Assembly (NCBI GenBank): GCA_028641055.1
Contig: CM054062.1
Location: 140,472,682-140,536,681, forward strand
DNA: 64,000 nt
Reading direction: 5' to 3'
Origin: Alopecurus myosuroides
Taxonomy: Eukaryota > Streptophyta > Magnoliopsida > Poales > Poaceae
Shown here: positions 12,525 through 25,900 of the stretch, one piece after another
Layout of the letters: every line of letters starts with the position of its first letter
Position numbering within the stretch: the first letter of the stretch is position 1
Notes under the pieces: model-generated
Database searches by the model: none
What the model was told of the DNA's origin: nothing
What the model saw: only the letters and a program-made list of their open reading frames with translations
Made by a program: the position numbers and the translations under genes

Positions 12525-13368
12525 ATCTAGCATAGAAACCCTCTCTTGGAGGTTAAAACAACTACGTGGCCAAGGTAATCATAAACACCGAAGAGTATTG
12601 CAAGACAACATTAAAACTCTCTATAGATATAAGTGAAACATCTCAGTTCTACATTAACAAAATAATCATAATATCATGGTTCATCGGATCCCAACAAACA
12701 CAACATGCACAATTACATAATGGTGGTATCCATCATGTGAGGCAGCTCACAAGACTCTAAACATGGAGGTATAACAGAGAGAACTACCAACTAGCTACTT
12801 CTATGGTCCCGTAGTCCCGAGATGAACTACTCACGCATCATCGTGGAGGCAATAATGGCGATGAAGAGTCCTCCGATGACGATTACCCCCTCCGGCAGGG
12901 TGCCGGAGCAGGGCTGCAGAAGCCCTAGATTGGACTTTCAAGGTGACGGGCCTCCCCGTATGTTTCATGGAAAATATCTCTGTCCCCAAACTTTTTAGGG
13001 TTAAGGGCAACTTACAAGCGAAAAGGCGGTGTGGGGAGGTGTCGGGGGCCGCCAGGGGACCCCTAGGCGCGGCCTAGGGTGAGCCCACGCTTGGCACCCC
13101 CCCGGGGACGCCAAGGAACCCCTCTGGGTCTCCTTCAGTCTTTGTCTTTGTTCGGGTAAAAACTGATCTCCATGGGTTTTCAGCCCACTCTTTAAGAATT
13201 TTTCTGAAATACAAAAACAACAAAAAAACAACTGGCCTAGGGCATCTTGTTAATAGGTTAGTGCATGAAAACATCCGGAAAATGAAGGAAAACATGTGGA
13301 AAACATAAAGGCATCGGATAGAAAACAAGCATGGAGCATAAAAAATTATAGATATTTGCAACGTATCA
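12525..13368 (-). repeat. 3' LTR of the family-B element, truncated
   Basis: Homologous to about 8530-9372 of the full family-B LTR. The part equivalent to 7745-8530 is missing and the family-A LTR fragment lies close by instead. The TGAT start is at 13368. Confidence 0.8.
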
Positions 13369-16300
13369 GCATCCCCAAGCTTAACTTCTGCTCATCCTTG
13401 AGTAGGTAAGTGATAACAAAATATTTTTTGAGGTGACATGAAGCCAACACAATCTTGATAAAAGTGATGTAAAAGCATTGTAAGATGATATAAAAGTACT
13501 TTAACAAAGGCATGATAAATATTATTTGAACGTAAACTTAGCAACTATGTTGCACATGAAAAGTAACACAAATAACTTATAATGAGCAATAATGCACTAA
13601 GGGTAATACGTTGTTTCAATCATAAAGAAAAAACATAATAAAGTAGTATCCAACTTTTACTTCGTGGAATGGAAAAACAAAATTCTAGGACACCTTGAAA
13701 GTTCAAAGGGTGACTAGTTACAAATAATTTGAGAGCAATCAATACCATAATCATGAATCAATCAATAATAAATTTTGGGACTATTCACATTATATTCAAA
13801 ATGACAACTATGCTCTCTTAACTGGTGCATTAAGTAAGAAGGTGAAGACTCAATATAAAAGTAAAAGAAAGGCCCTTCACAGAGGGAAGTAGGGACTACT
13901 CATGTGCTAGAGCTTTTTATAAAACAGAGGTATTAAAAATATAGTTTTGAGAGAGGTGTATGTCTATGTCAACGAATGCTATTAAATGACTTATCATGTT
14001 TTCATGTTTAGTGGCTTCAAGAGTGGATCCCATATAGAGAATGATAATGTTCCTCTTCTCCTTTGTTTGCACAAACTAAGTTCATGATTTCTCAAGTCCA
14101 TAGTGTGAGGAGATTTGATGTGATTGTTGTAGCTTATCTTTTGCGGGCTGGTCACCCTTTGCCTGATCTTTTTGCAATATTAGGGACTAGCACATTATGC
14201 ATGCTAGTCAAAGTGTGAAGCCATCAAACATGAAGAAATAATAAAGCATCTAATACTTCCTCATGAGCTAAAACAGGAACACAGAACAAGTTTAATAATT
14301 CGAAGATTTTAAAGGTAGCACACAAGAAGTTTACTTGGTGTGGCAGTTAAATACCACATATAGGTAGGTATGGTGGATACGTTGGTATAACTTTGGTTTT
14401 TGGGAGTTGTATGCACGAGAGAGCTCATACTCAGTATAGGGTGAAGGCTGGCAAGAGACTGAGAGTGACCAACTAAAAGAGCAATAACGGCCGTAAGCAT
14501 GCATAGCGATTAGCGACAAAACATTATTAATCAAAGCATGGAGTGATATTACAAGTCAAAAAATAAATGATCATCCAGGCTAAAGGTGACTGGTTTATAG
14601 TCATAACATGGTGTGAGCATGCGCCAAGTCAACCCAAATAAATCATCAAAGGAGAATACCACAATACCATGCTTCAATATGATAAAAACAACACGTGATT
14701 TAATTTCAATGGCACATTAAGAACTCTCGGTTATTTGAGAATAGTCTTGATAAATCATATAATACTAGGCACACAATTTAAATAACATCTAACATGAAAT
14801 TCCAAAGTCTATGCCACAGTCAAAACAAGCTTCCTATTGCACCACTATAAGCATGAAATATTTTACTCTTCTCCAACACCAATCAACTTATTGAAACAAA
14901 TCTCAAAGAAATAATAATTAAGACCAGAGAGATAATCATATATAACTGAAACAAACCAACAAGCTATGAACAAAATTAGAGTGAAAAATAAGACCTAAAC
15001 GCAGTACTAGCAAAAACTAAACACTCACAGAACAATAAGAGTGAAAACTAGAGTGTTCTAAACAATGAAAACGGAGCGTGTCTCTCTCCAAACTAAAATT
15101 CTAGGATCCAAACATTTATTACATCAATAAAACAAAATAAAACTGAAAGTAAAATAATATGACGCTCCAAGAATAACACGTATCATGTGAAGGAATAAAA
15201 ATATATTGTTTTGAAAGAAACCTGATATTTTTTGATGAAGAAGGGAATACCTTGGGCATCCCCAAGCTTTGACGCCTGTACTTCTTGGATATGTCTTGGG
15301 GTGATATGGGAATCCCCAAGCTTGAGGTTTTATCGATCCTTCATCTTCTCATATCATCCTTCTCTCGCTACACTTGAAAAATTCCTCCACCGAAAACTTC
15401 TCACAATCTTCATTAGCAACGTTAGTGCATCAAAACAATAAATCCAATTGGTTCAGTTTGAACACATGTAAAGCACTCATTTTAAACATCAACTACTATA
15501 CCAACTTCTTTTAAGGCTCTTCCCCCCGAAATATAAAAAATAAAAATATTAAGAGGCAAATGCAAATATTGGCAGAAATCTATCAAAACAGAACAACAGG
15601 TAAAGATGATTTTTTTTCGGAAATCTTATTTTGCTCAAATAAAAAATTGCAAAGTTATTAAATTTAGATAACAATCTGGGGCATGTGTCTATTTTTTCAA
15701 AGCAATCCTACATTCTGTATGATAGAAATAAATTTTTTGGTGGCAACATAGAAATCTGTTTCACGACAGCAACTTCCCCAAATCATGCTACCTCTCCATT
15801 AAAGGTTACTCTTGGCACAAAAACGAAATAAAAAGGATAAGGAGCAGTTGGTACAGAGGTAAAAAATTCCAAGACTCAAATAAAAAAAACTGAAAGAAAA
15901 CAAAGGGAAAACATATGGAAAACAAAGTGGGTTGCCTCCCATAAGCTCTTTTCTTTAACGCCTTTTAGCTAGGCGTGAAGAACGAATCAAGTATTATCAT
16001 TCAAGTTGAGGAATTATAATTCATAATATAAGCATTGCATTTTCACACACAAGGTTCATAATTTCCTTTATCTTTTCTCTTTGGTTTACTATTTCATCAA
16101 AGGGATTCTCGAGAACAATCCAACCAAAATTCTCCTCTAGAGCATCTAAAATTGCTAGCAATTTGAAAGGTATGGGAATATTAATTTATTTTTCGGATCC
16201 AGTTTTACCCTCATATTTCATCATTTTGGTATCTAATATTTTCAAAGTATGATCAATACCAAGTTCATAGCCAAGCAATTTATAACGAGCAAAAAATTTC

Positions 16301-16829
16301 CTAGCCTCTATGGCAATATCATGAAATTCCAGAAGTAAAGTTTTTAGCACAAAGATCTTTTCTTTTCCTCTTTACATGTTGGCAAGTTTAAGAAACATTT
16401 GTTGTAGTATAGGATTAAGGTCCATAAATCTAGCTTCTATCATTCCAGCTAAAGAAGATATAGCAGTTTCATAATTATGGGCAAGTTCTACTACAGTTTT
16501 TTCATCAAGATCTCGTAACCTATTAACATGATTGAAGAAATCTTAAATATTATTTCTTCCAATAATAAAATGTTTTCCTACATCCAGGTATTTTGTAGCA
16601 AACTTAGGAATAAACAACTAGGAATTTCTAAATGGGGATGAAAACAGACTAACAAAACAAGTAAAAGACTAGAAACTAGAGAACTATTTTTTTTGGCGGG
16701 GGGGTGATAAAGAGAAAACAAGACTAAAAAAAGTAAACTAAGCAAGAACAAAACAAAATAAACAAAGTGGAAGTGTGAAACTCCCCCTGCTACAAGCTTG
16801 AAGTCCCCGGCAACGACGCCAGAAATTCT

Positions 16830-17683
16830 TGATGCTCTCAGACATGATCACACGCTTGTTGGGTTACCCCAAGAGGAAGGTATGATGTAGTCTAGCATAA
16901 ATTTCCTCCAACCGTGGAACTAGGATTTATCGACCAGTAGGAATTCAAAGACTCGGAGAAGGTTGCTTGCTGTTTGGCGCGTTAACAAGCGTGGAACCTG
17001 CACACAACAAACAAAATCTCTCTTGTCCCCAACTTTCCGTGAAGGTTGTCGGTCTTCTCGTCTTGCTGAAAACTAGAGAATTAAACGTATAGAGGAATAA
17101 AAAGCAATAAAAGTAAAAAAAAGGTGCTAGAAGGAAACAGTGATGAAAGTGCTTGAAAGAACGTTGTATTAATGAAGAAAATAGGACCGGGGGCCATAGT
17201 TTCACTAGTGGAGTCTCTCCAAAGAAAACAACATGTTGGGTGCACTACCTCACACACAACCGTGAATATGCCATAGTTTCACTAGTGGTGTCTGCGTCCC
17301 CAAACTTTTAGGGTTAACGACAACTTGTAGGTGAAGAGGCAGTGCGAGGAGGTGTTGGGGGCCGCCAGGGACCAGACGCGTCCTAGGGTGGGCCCGCGCC
17401 TGGCACCCTCTGGGGACCCCAGGGCACCCCTACGGGTCTCCTTCGGTCTTTTTCTTCGTTCCGGGTAAAAACTCATCTCCGTGGATTTTCAGCCTATTCC
17501 GAGAACATTTCTTTAAGAACTTTTCTGAAATACAAAAACAACAACTAGCCTGGGGCATCTTGTTAATATGTTAGTGCATAAAAACATCCGTAAAACGAAG
17601 GAAAACATGTGGAAAATATAAATGCATTGGATAGAAAACAAGCATGGAGCATAAAAAATTATAGATACGTTTGCAACGTATCA
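16830..17683 (-). repeat. 5' LTR of the family-B element, internally deleted (854 bp)
   Basis: Both ends match the 1628-bp LTR at 7745-9372. About 770 bp is missing, with the join near 17233-17290, where CTAGTGG(T/A)GT motifs occur on both sides and may have guided the deletion. Confidence 0.8.
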
Positions 17684-18480
17684 CACCCTAGCCATCACTG
17701 TACTGTAACCCTGTCCAAGAAGTGCAACCAGACAAGTAAGAGTAGGTCTTACTTTTAATGGGACTAGGGCCTTCGACCTCATCTCACTCCACTTGCTCCT
17801 GCTCCCCAAACACTAGTTGCTCCCTCTCCGGCGACCATGGCCCCTCCCTCGCCGGTGTTCAGGGACTCCATCGACATCGCAATGACCTTTTGGCACGACC
17901 GCGCGCCACTCTCGTGTCTTGTGGTGCACCTCCCCGTGGGCTGGCACCTGACTAGCAGCCGGGTGCCCCTGCCGCCCGGAGTGCCGGACTTCATCGACCT
18001 CTCCGACACCGACACCAACAACGACACTGACAACGAGCTCGTCGACTACTTCGACGAGCTCGACACCGACAAGGCCGAGGATGAGGAGGACGGGATGGAC
18101 AACGAGGACGTCGAAGAGCTGCCGCGGGAGGAGGACCAGGTGGAGGAGCAGGAGGTCACGGTCCTCTGTCGCACCATCGAGGCCTCCGAGGAGACTGAGG
18201 CCGAGATGTGGCCAGATCTGGTCTCCGCAGTCCAGGTCTCGGCGAACGAGGCTCGCGAGGCACCGCCGCAGCTGTGGTCACCATGGCATGCGCGCGAGGC
18301 GGAATAGGCATGGGATCCTGTTCCAGCATGGCCATAGGCGCCTCCCGTGCCACAGACTCCGCTTCCGGAGCAGGCGCATGCCTACATTGACGTCGACGAT
18401 GGCAAGTAGGCGTAGCAACGGCGGGTGGCACAACACAGCGGCGGCGGGAAGCACTAGCGGCGAACCCGAATTGTCCTTTC
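17684..18480 (+). other. unassigned stretch with an acidic ORF
   Basis: A GC-rich block lies between the family-B 5' LTR and the decayed copia sequence. It contains one ORF, listed separately. I see no LTR ends, terminal inverted repeats or splice pattern. It could be the flank in which the family-B element inserted, or part of another transposon. Confidence 0.4.
17837..18307 (+). CDS. unrecognised acidic protein, 156 residues
   Basis: The ATG at 17837 has a good plant context (GCGACCATGGC). The first 60 residues form a mixed, possibly folded segment (FWHDRAPLSCLVVHLP). Residues 55-110 are extremely acidic, with runs of Asp, Glu and Thr (DTDTNNDTDNELVDYFDEL). No domain was recognised. It has high GC and a low stop density compared with the decayed sequence around it. 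It may be a captured gene fragment, part of a transposon reading frame, or a chance ORF in a GC-rich repeat. Confidence 0.3.
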   Translation: MAPPSPVFRDSIDIAMTFWHDRAPLSCLVVHLPVGWHLTSSRVPLPPGVPDFIDLSDTDTNNDTDNELVDYFDELDTDKAEDEEDGMDNEDVEELPREEDQVEEQEVTVLCRTIEASEETEAEMWPDLVSAVQVSANEAREAPPQLWSPWHAREAE

Positions 18481-18879
18481 CTAAAATTTTGGTATGCATA
18501 TCATGTGTAAAATGTTTACGACCATAATAGGATAAATATATGTTTATAAGGTTATCCCAAAGAAACCATTGGGTATTTCTCCTATCACAGAACCAAGGAC
18601 AAGTACTGTTTGTTAGAAAGGGTTGATTTCTCGAGAAAATAGTTCTTGCGAAAGAAGTGAGTGGGAGGACAGTACAAACTCTACGAAATTAGAGAATTTC
18701 GTTATCATGTCAAGAGTAGCGCGACACTGGAAGTTGTTCTGGGGACACTACATGTGTTGTAGATACTTCAAATGAGTTTGCGAACTGAACCACAAAGGTC
18801 GTAAAACTCTGTACATAGACCAACCTGTAGATTTAAGATGAAGTCTTGTTTTCACAACAAAGGACCTACAACTTATAAA

Positions 18880-20130
18880 GAAAGAAATAATGGGTCTTGA
18901 CTTTGTAAATTGGCTATGAGTCATTATATTCGGGATAGTATCCCTATATGAATATCAAGTATGTGACTTGGTAGTCCTTTCGAAAGGCATAAAGCCCAAC
19001 GGTAGAAAAAGGGTCTATATAGCAAAAAGACATGGATATTTACATCCATTGAAAGTTCGACCTGTCTAAAAGATGTTTTTGACGAAATTCAAAGAGGTGA
19101 CTATGACAAGATTTTGATCTTCCGTAGTGATACTATAGTCTTTGCAGATAATTCTAGCAAAAGTTACATATTTTGAGTTGAATAACAAAACCAACTTTCC
19201 TCTCTAGGAAGTTTGGTCAAGGATCTATACTTGACAAAGAGTTTTGTAAAATCCAAAAGGTTGCTAGAAAGATATGAAACCTTCAATAGTTGAAGTAAGC
19301 ATAACGAAATTGAAATCTTTACTTTAATTAAGTTATGAAAAGAGTTTGATTCCATCATGAATGGTAAAGATGCTTATAGAATTACAAGAAATTAAGTGGG
19401 GGACGATAAGACATATTTCTAAAGCTTTATGTAGATGACATATAGCTGATTGGAAAATAAGTATTTTAAATTAATACGGTTAAGATTTCATATTGATGAA
19501 AGTCTTAGGATATAGGGATATTGGGCATTGATATCTATAGAGATAGATTGAAGCGCCTAATATGGTTGAGCCAAAGTACATAGATGAAGTATTGAACTAA
19601 GTCAATATTGAAACGACAAGAAGGGGTTCTTGCTATATGGAAATGAATTGATCAATATTCAAGTGTTTTGACGCTTGATGAGAAAAATTGAAATTGAGAT
19701 TTCGAAATCATGTGTTCCATGATATGTACACAACCAGATGAGTGTTATAAAGTGTTATAGCAGGATAATTCATATGATGATTGGACTATAGTGGAGAGAT
19801 CCTTATGTATTTTAAAAATACTAAAGATATGTTTTCCTATGTGACAATGAAAAACTATTCGTTGTAATATGTTACACTAATAGTCTTATCATCTATTCAA
19901 TAAATCTATCTCAATTAAAATACATGTTGAAGGGTGGCACAATAGGCTGGAAGAGAGTTCCATGCTGGACTTGAATGAGTCTCAAAATTAAAGTATTGTG
20001 ACGGATACTACAATAAAGGCTAAGTATATCGTTGTGTTGACAACAAATAATATGAGTATTTTGTGTCAATAAGTTCTTTATTGAACTTGGTGAATTCCAA
20101 GAATGCTGACACTATGAAGATACATTTTCA
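18880..20130 (+). pseudogene. copia reverse transcriptase / RNase H relic
   Basis: The RT active-site motif LYVDDI can be read at 19425-19442. After it come GIDIYRDR near 19523-19550 and a LSQSKYIDEVL motif near 19570-19600. The RNase H end is visible near 20005-20030 (TKAKYIVVLTTNN). Many stops and indels separate these islands, so the gene is long dead. Confidence 0.8.
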
Positions 20131-20381
20131 CAATGCTAGTTACATTAGTTTAACCTGAAGAATTAAGGTCTCACCGTTTGACCAAATATATACAAAGTCA
20201 TCTCATTAGAGAATGAGTGATGCGTGTAGATGCAAAGACATGCAAATACAAACAAACCTGAACATGTCAGATCTGTTGATGAAGTTTACCACATGCGAAA
20301 CATGGTAACAACACTGGAACGTCATAGGTGTTAAGTGTTTACTTATTGACTAGATTATTGACTCTAGTGCAAGTGGGAGAC

Positions 20382-22071
20382 TGAAGGGATATGCCCGAGA
20401 GGCAATAATAAAGTGGTTATTATTTTATTCCATGTTTATATAAATGTTTATTTCTCATGCTAAAATTGTATTAACCGGAAAGTTGATACATGTGTTTCTA
20501 ATAAACATACAAGAGTTCCTAGTAACACATCTCGTTTAACTAGCTCGTTGATTAACTGATGATCAAGGTTTCCTGATCATGAACATTGGATGTTGTTAAT
20601 AACGGGGTCATATCATTAGAAGAATGATGTGATGAACATAGACCCAAAGTGAATATAACAATGCGATCAAGTTATTAAGTTTACATTATTATATCAAACA
20701 TATGAAGTAACTCTAATCCTCGGACCATGAGATCATATCAATCACTAACAACGGAAGCGTGCTTTGATGTCATCAAATGTCACACCATAACAGGGTGACT
20801 ATAAAGGTGTTGTTAGGTACTTGGAAAGTATTAGTTGAGTCTCATGGATCAAGAGTAGGATTTGTCCATCCAAATGACGGATATCTATACTCTAGGCCCT
20901 CTCGGTGATATTACATCAATACCGCTTGCAAGCACGTGACTAGGTCACAACGATGCCATATCACAGAACGAGTAAAAGAGTACTTGTCGGTAATGAGATC
21001 GAACTAGGTATGGTTGATACCAATGATCGGATCTCGGGCAAGTAAAATATCGCGAGACAAAGGGAACTGGTTACGACGTTTATGGTTCACACGATCACTA
21101 GATTCATCGTCGAATGCGTAGCAGTCATTACGGATCTCCAAGTCCCGCTGTTGACTATTGATCAGAGAGGTGTCTCGATCATGTCTGTATTATTCGTGAA
21201 CCGTAGGGTGACACACTTAAAGTTCGTTGATGCTTATGGTAGGTACGGGAATATGAGTTGGATTCCGAATATTGTTCGGAGTCTTGGATGAGAACCTAGA
21301 CATCACGAGGAGCTCCGGAATGGTCAGGAGGTAAAGATTCATATATGGCAAAGTAATTTTAGAATTTCAGAAAAAGTTCAGGATTTTCCAACAGAGTGTC
21401 GGAATGTTCTAGAAGGTTCTGGAGGGTCCCACTATGGGGCCCACATATCCATACGACCAAGAGTGGCCCACCGGTCCATTTTACCATCCCTAATTGGCCC
21501 ATGCAGGCATTCAATTGGTAGCCCTTTAAAAGGGGAGTTACCACTCTTGAAAGAAGGGGTTACCACTAGAGGGGGTTACCACCCTAAAAATTGATGTGGT
21601 TGTAGCTCCTTGCCTATAAAAGGAGAAGGGGAGGGGCACCAAGTTGTAGCACATCTCTCCCTTGTTGCCACCTCCCTCCTCTACTTCTCCCCTGCACCGG
21701 CTTGGCGAAGCCCTGCAGGAATTTCTCCAACACCACCACCACACGTCGTGCTGCTGAGATTCCCGGAGGATCTACTACATCCGCAGCCTCACTGGAACGG
21801 GGAGATGACGTCATCAACAACCGTACGTGCGACCGAGTACGGAAGTGCTACCGTTTGTAGCGCTGGAATGATCGTCCACACAATCTTGACATCGACGAGT
21901 GTTCGACTATATCATCCATGAGATTTAATCTTGTAACGCTTTTGATCTTCGAGGGTTAGATCTTCTAAGACGCTTTTTCCCGTTGCTTTCATCTCCTAGA
22001 TTAGATCTTTGGCTCTTCGGGTGTCTATCGCATAAGATTTTTTTTTTGTTTTCTGTGCTACGAACTCATCA
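20382..22071 (+). repeat. 3' LTR of the copia element (1690 bp)
   Basis: Starts TGAAGGGATATGCCC right after GTGGGAGAC and ends near GAACTCATCA. The right half holds a GC-rich transcribed-leader type region (21640-21900). Confidence 0.75.
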
Positions 22072-22996
22072 AAATTTAGCTAAATTCGTATTTTTTTTTT
22101 TTTACCTTGAATTTGGGAGGGCGTTGGGATGGATTCATAACTCGGTGGTCGAGCGTCGGTATTGGCTTTTTGATAGATAGCAAGGAAAAGAAGTAAGTTG
22201 AAAAGGTCAGTCACCCCAGATATGCATTACTTTCGTAGTAAAGGAATATGTGTGAGAGGACTATTTCAAAGAAAGACCGGTCTATGTTAGTTCTTGGCAA
22301 GGATGTAGTACCGGTATTAGAGATAAGGAAAGTAGTTCGGAGTATGTATGCCGGCAAAAAGGTACCCACACCTTCTTAGCCTCCTTATAGAGGAATATCT
22401 TTTTATGAAAAAAATACATACTCCCTCTGTTCCTAAATGTAAGATGATTTAACCCTTTTCCACACTAACACACGTCTACATGTATCTAGCAATTTTTAGT
22501 GTATATATTCACTCATATTAGTCCGCATATAGACAACATGAGTAATAGATAGAACATCTTATATTTAGGAACATTTATTTCCACGGAACAGATCAAAAGA
22601 GTACTAATTATGGTCCGATTTGGGGCGCCCGTTAGGTTTGCCCTAAGCTCCCACTTCACTCCAACCACACCACGAGGCCCTCAAAAAAAGAAAAAACCCA
22701 CAGCACAAGCTGAGAGCAAACTGCCGCGGTACCATGACACCCGGTATTCTTACCTCCCGGGGATGACAGTTGACAGCAGCTGCCACAGCCCCGTCGCTCG
22801 TCTTCCACCGCAGGAGCGGAGCCCAGCTCATGATTAAACCACACCAAAACAAACCCCCCTCCCATTATTTCCGCCCAAGTGTCAATATTCACCCCCTGCC
22901 GTTTCAGCGGAGCTCCCGTTTCAGCACCATTAATTCCCACGCATCGACCTCTGCTCTCCCCCGCCCCCTCTTCACCTCCTCCACGGGACTCTAGTC
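22072..22996 (+). other. upstream region of the VWA-protein gene
   Basis: Apart from the MITE at 22421-22601, no gene was seen. From about 22660 to 22996 the sequence is C/CA-rich (runs of CCC, ACCACACC), as in many grass 5' untranslated leaders, and leads directly to the ATG at 22997. No convincing TATA box was found. Confidence 0.4.
22421..22601. mobile_element. Stowaway-like MITE (181 bp)
   Basis: The left end CTCCCTCTGTTCCTAAATG and the inner right arm CATCTTATATTTAGGAAC are inverted repeats, and the element is bordered by TA at 22419-22420 and 22602-22603. The outer right end is degenerate, with a small insertion splitting it (GGAACAGATC...GAG). It sits about 400 bp upstream of the VWA-protein start codon. 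Confidence 0.75.
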
Positions 22997-25900
22997 ATGG
23001 AGGACGACTTCTCGCGCGCGGTGGAGGACGGCCTCAAGCTCTCCAAGCGGCTCGTCCTCCCGGGCGGCGCCGCGCCGCCGAGGCCGCCTGTGGGGATGGA
23101 CCGGTACGGTGCGCCGGACGCCACGTCGCTGCTGCCCGTGGCGCCCATGGCGTACGCGGTCGTCACGGACCCCGCCGCGGTCGACAGCCCCGACGTGCCC
23201 AGCTACCAGCCGCACGTCTACGGCCGCCTCAACCCGCCCGCGCTCATCCCGCTCCAGATGCGGGAGGTCGACCTGCGGGTCGACTGCGCCGCGGGGTGCG
23301 ACACAGCCGAGGTCACGCTGCGCGCGCGCTGGTGGGTGCACTGTCTCACGCGCAGCCGCGAATGTGACTGCCGCGTCGTCGTGCCCATGGGAGAGGAGGT
23401 GATCCGATTCGACTTTCCCTTCGTTCTTCGTTCTCTCCTTTTCGAATAAAAGAAACACGTATATCACGCGGTATTCGGCCCCTGCTTTGCTTTGTTGTTC
23501 TGCGTTCGATTGGAATTGTTTGTGCCGTTGCTCATGTGCTTGATTTTGTTGCCGTTAGGCGCTGGACTGGTTACCAGTTCTGTGGTTCTACTCTGCCCAT
23601 TTTGGATTCATTTTAGGTGGTCGGGGCCCATGCTTGGCTGTACATAATCATTTACGTTGGACCGGTGTGCTAGTTTGGGCACATGGTAGCCACTTCTTTG
23701 TCGGGACTCTGTAGTAACGTTTGGTGGAACATTATGTATAGACGATTCCATTTGGAGTTCTTTGCTCTTGGGCATAGCTCTCTGCCAGCAGTGGGTTCCC
23801 TCTTTGTTTTGCAAGCAAGCAAGACCAATTCTTTGCTTACCAATCGTTAGAATAAGCAACAACACAGAAATATTTGGACTAAGGAACGAACCTGACTTTT
23901 TCAAAGGGATAGCTGCGTTTGTACACTTGTCCAATTACTGCTTTAGTTGTCATACTTGGTACGGTCAGGGATACTGTTCGTACTCTTTTCATGTTAGGAC
24001 ATACTTTTTTTCTCTTATTATTTCCCTTCAATGTAGTCAAATATCTGTCAGTGGCCCAATTCGAATATGCTTTCCGATTATTATTTGGAAAAATGTAATT
24101 AAATAGTGAATTGGGAACTTAGTCTTTTATGGGCATGATAACTCAATGCTGCTAGATTTATGTTGTTCTGGTTGCACTGGGTGTAACTTGGCAGACCTTA
24201 TCCAAAGCTCAGACGCCTTACAACTTAAGAGCAGTGCAAGGAACTTTCATTTCTATCTGCTTTCTGTATTTTACTATCCTGATGTAGTAAACTTAACGAC
24301 ATGATCTTTATATCAATGAAAGAGAACCTCTACATTTCTCTAGTCCATAATGTATTAATGTGCATCCAGTGCAAATAGCGTAAGTGATATCACTGTAACA
24401 CTTGCTATTCGGTTATATGTGGCAATGATTCTGAATGCATATGTATGTATATCCAGAATACAGTTAATTTTGCAACTTGCTATTGATCTCAGTCTAAGAA
24501 CAATAATTTGACTAGCAGGGTTCAATTCTAGGCGCTGAGGTTACTGTTGGGAAAAGATCATACAATACTCATGTAATTGATGTAGATGATAACAGCGCTG
24601 TGAAGATTGCAAAGACTGAGGGTGGTGGTCTTTTAAAGCGCCAGTTTTTTTCCTTGACAATACCACAGGTACTTCTTTTATACTTCTATCATCAGTTTCC
24701 CAATCTACTAGCTTGTTAAGATTCAAGCTTTCAGCAGTCATATACTCATATCTACCTTTATTAAGTACTTTCTTCATTAAATCAAGGTTGTAGGAGGAGA
24801 AGACATTTTCGCCACAATTAGATGGTCACAGAAGTTGCTGTATGATAATGGACAGTTTTCAGTTGATATTCCGTTTCGGTTTCCGCAATATGTGAACCCT
24901 TTGCCTAAATTATTCACAAAAAAGGAGAGGATTCAGTTGATTGTGAATACCGCTGTGAGTAAAGAGGTTTTACTGCAGGGGACCAGCCATCCCTTGAAGG
25001 TAATCAACTCTTTATTACTTTTGTAAGCACCATTTCTCAAATTGTGCTATAACATGATGTTCCTTTGCATTTTCAGGAGAAAAGTAGGCAGGGTGAGAAA
25101 ATGTGTTTCTTGCATGAAGCTGTGGTTGAGAATTGGTCAATCAAAGATTTTACCTTTACATATAGTGTAAGTTCTTCTCTGGAAATCTATTTATCTAGGT
25201 CAACTGTACTTGAAATATCATGCTCATTATGTTTGCCGGCCCTTCATTTGTGAATACGGAAAGCAACATGTGTGTTACCTATTCAAATCTGAATTTATGA
25301 ATGGTAAGGGCATGTACTTCAAATTCAAGGTCTGAGTGAATTGTATACAATTATTATGCAAATAATAGTAATATTCATATTATAGCAAAATGTGTAGGGA
25401 ACAGGCTACACAAATAGAAGATGGAAGCTAAACAAACAATTACAGTTTAACTGCATGCTTGCAATGGAGATGATTGCCATTACCTAATGTTTTGTTCATA
25501 TCTGTAGGTTTACTCAGGTGATTTGTCTGGTGGAGTGCTTGTGCAGCGCTCAACATTACGTCACTATGATGAAAGAGACATGTTCTGCATTTTTCTTTTA
25601 CCTGGAAATAAGCAGAACAGGAAGGTAGTTCATTTCACTTGGTTGTTGTCTTGTTATCTCGATTATAAGAAAATAAATTATGCCAGTGTGGAAATTCCAT
25701 GATGCTTGAAGATATACTTTAGTGAGATATCTGTAATTCTGTACTTACGAAGTTTGTACCTTGCTAAAAATATTTAGGGTAAACTCCGCTTCTTAATTAT
25801 AAGTAGTCCTAAGTTTCTCATGATTTGTTTTCATTCTGTTTCTCAGACATGTTGATATTTCTCTAAGCCTGTTTCTTAATTATAAATAGCCCTAACGTTA

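Larger units (their letters stand above)
12525..17683 (-). mobile_element. minus-strand LTR element of family B, non-coding internal region
   Basis: The 5' LTR is at 16830-17683 and the 3' LTR at 12525-13368. In minus-strand reading the 3' LTR is preceded by AAGCTTGGGGATGC, a polypurine-type tract, and the 5' LTR is followed by a GTCGTTGCCGGGGACTTC leader motif. The 3.46-kb interior (13369-16829) is AT-rich with no long ORF. Only a faint gag-like trace is visible on the minus strand around 16030-16600, broken by stops. It resembles a non-autonomous or heavily decayed element. Confidence 0.8.
18481..22071 (+). mobile_element. 3' part of a Ty1/copia element (Angela/BARE-like)
   Basis: Decayed reverse transcriptase and RNase H sequence runs into a GTGGGAGA polypurine tract at 20374-20381 and a 1.69-kb LTR. 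The LTR opening (ATGCCCGAGAGGCAATAATAAAG) and the later AACGGGGTCA and CGAGTAAA(A)GAG blocks are of the Angela/BARE type. The 5' LTR, gag, protease and integrase are absent from the window. Confidence 0.85.

Noticed and set aside
22120..22180. Sequence reminiscent of a tRNA (ACTCGGTGGTCGAGCG)
   Set aside because: No acceptor or anticodon stems can be paired and no terminal match was found, so it was not called as a tRNA.
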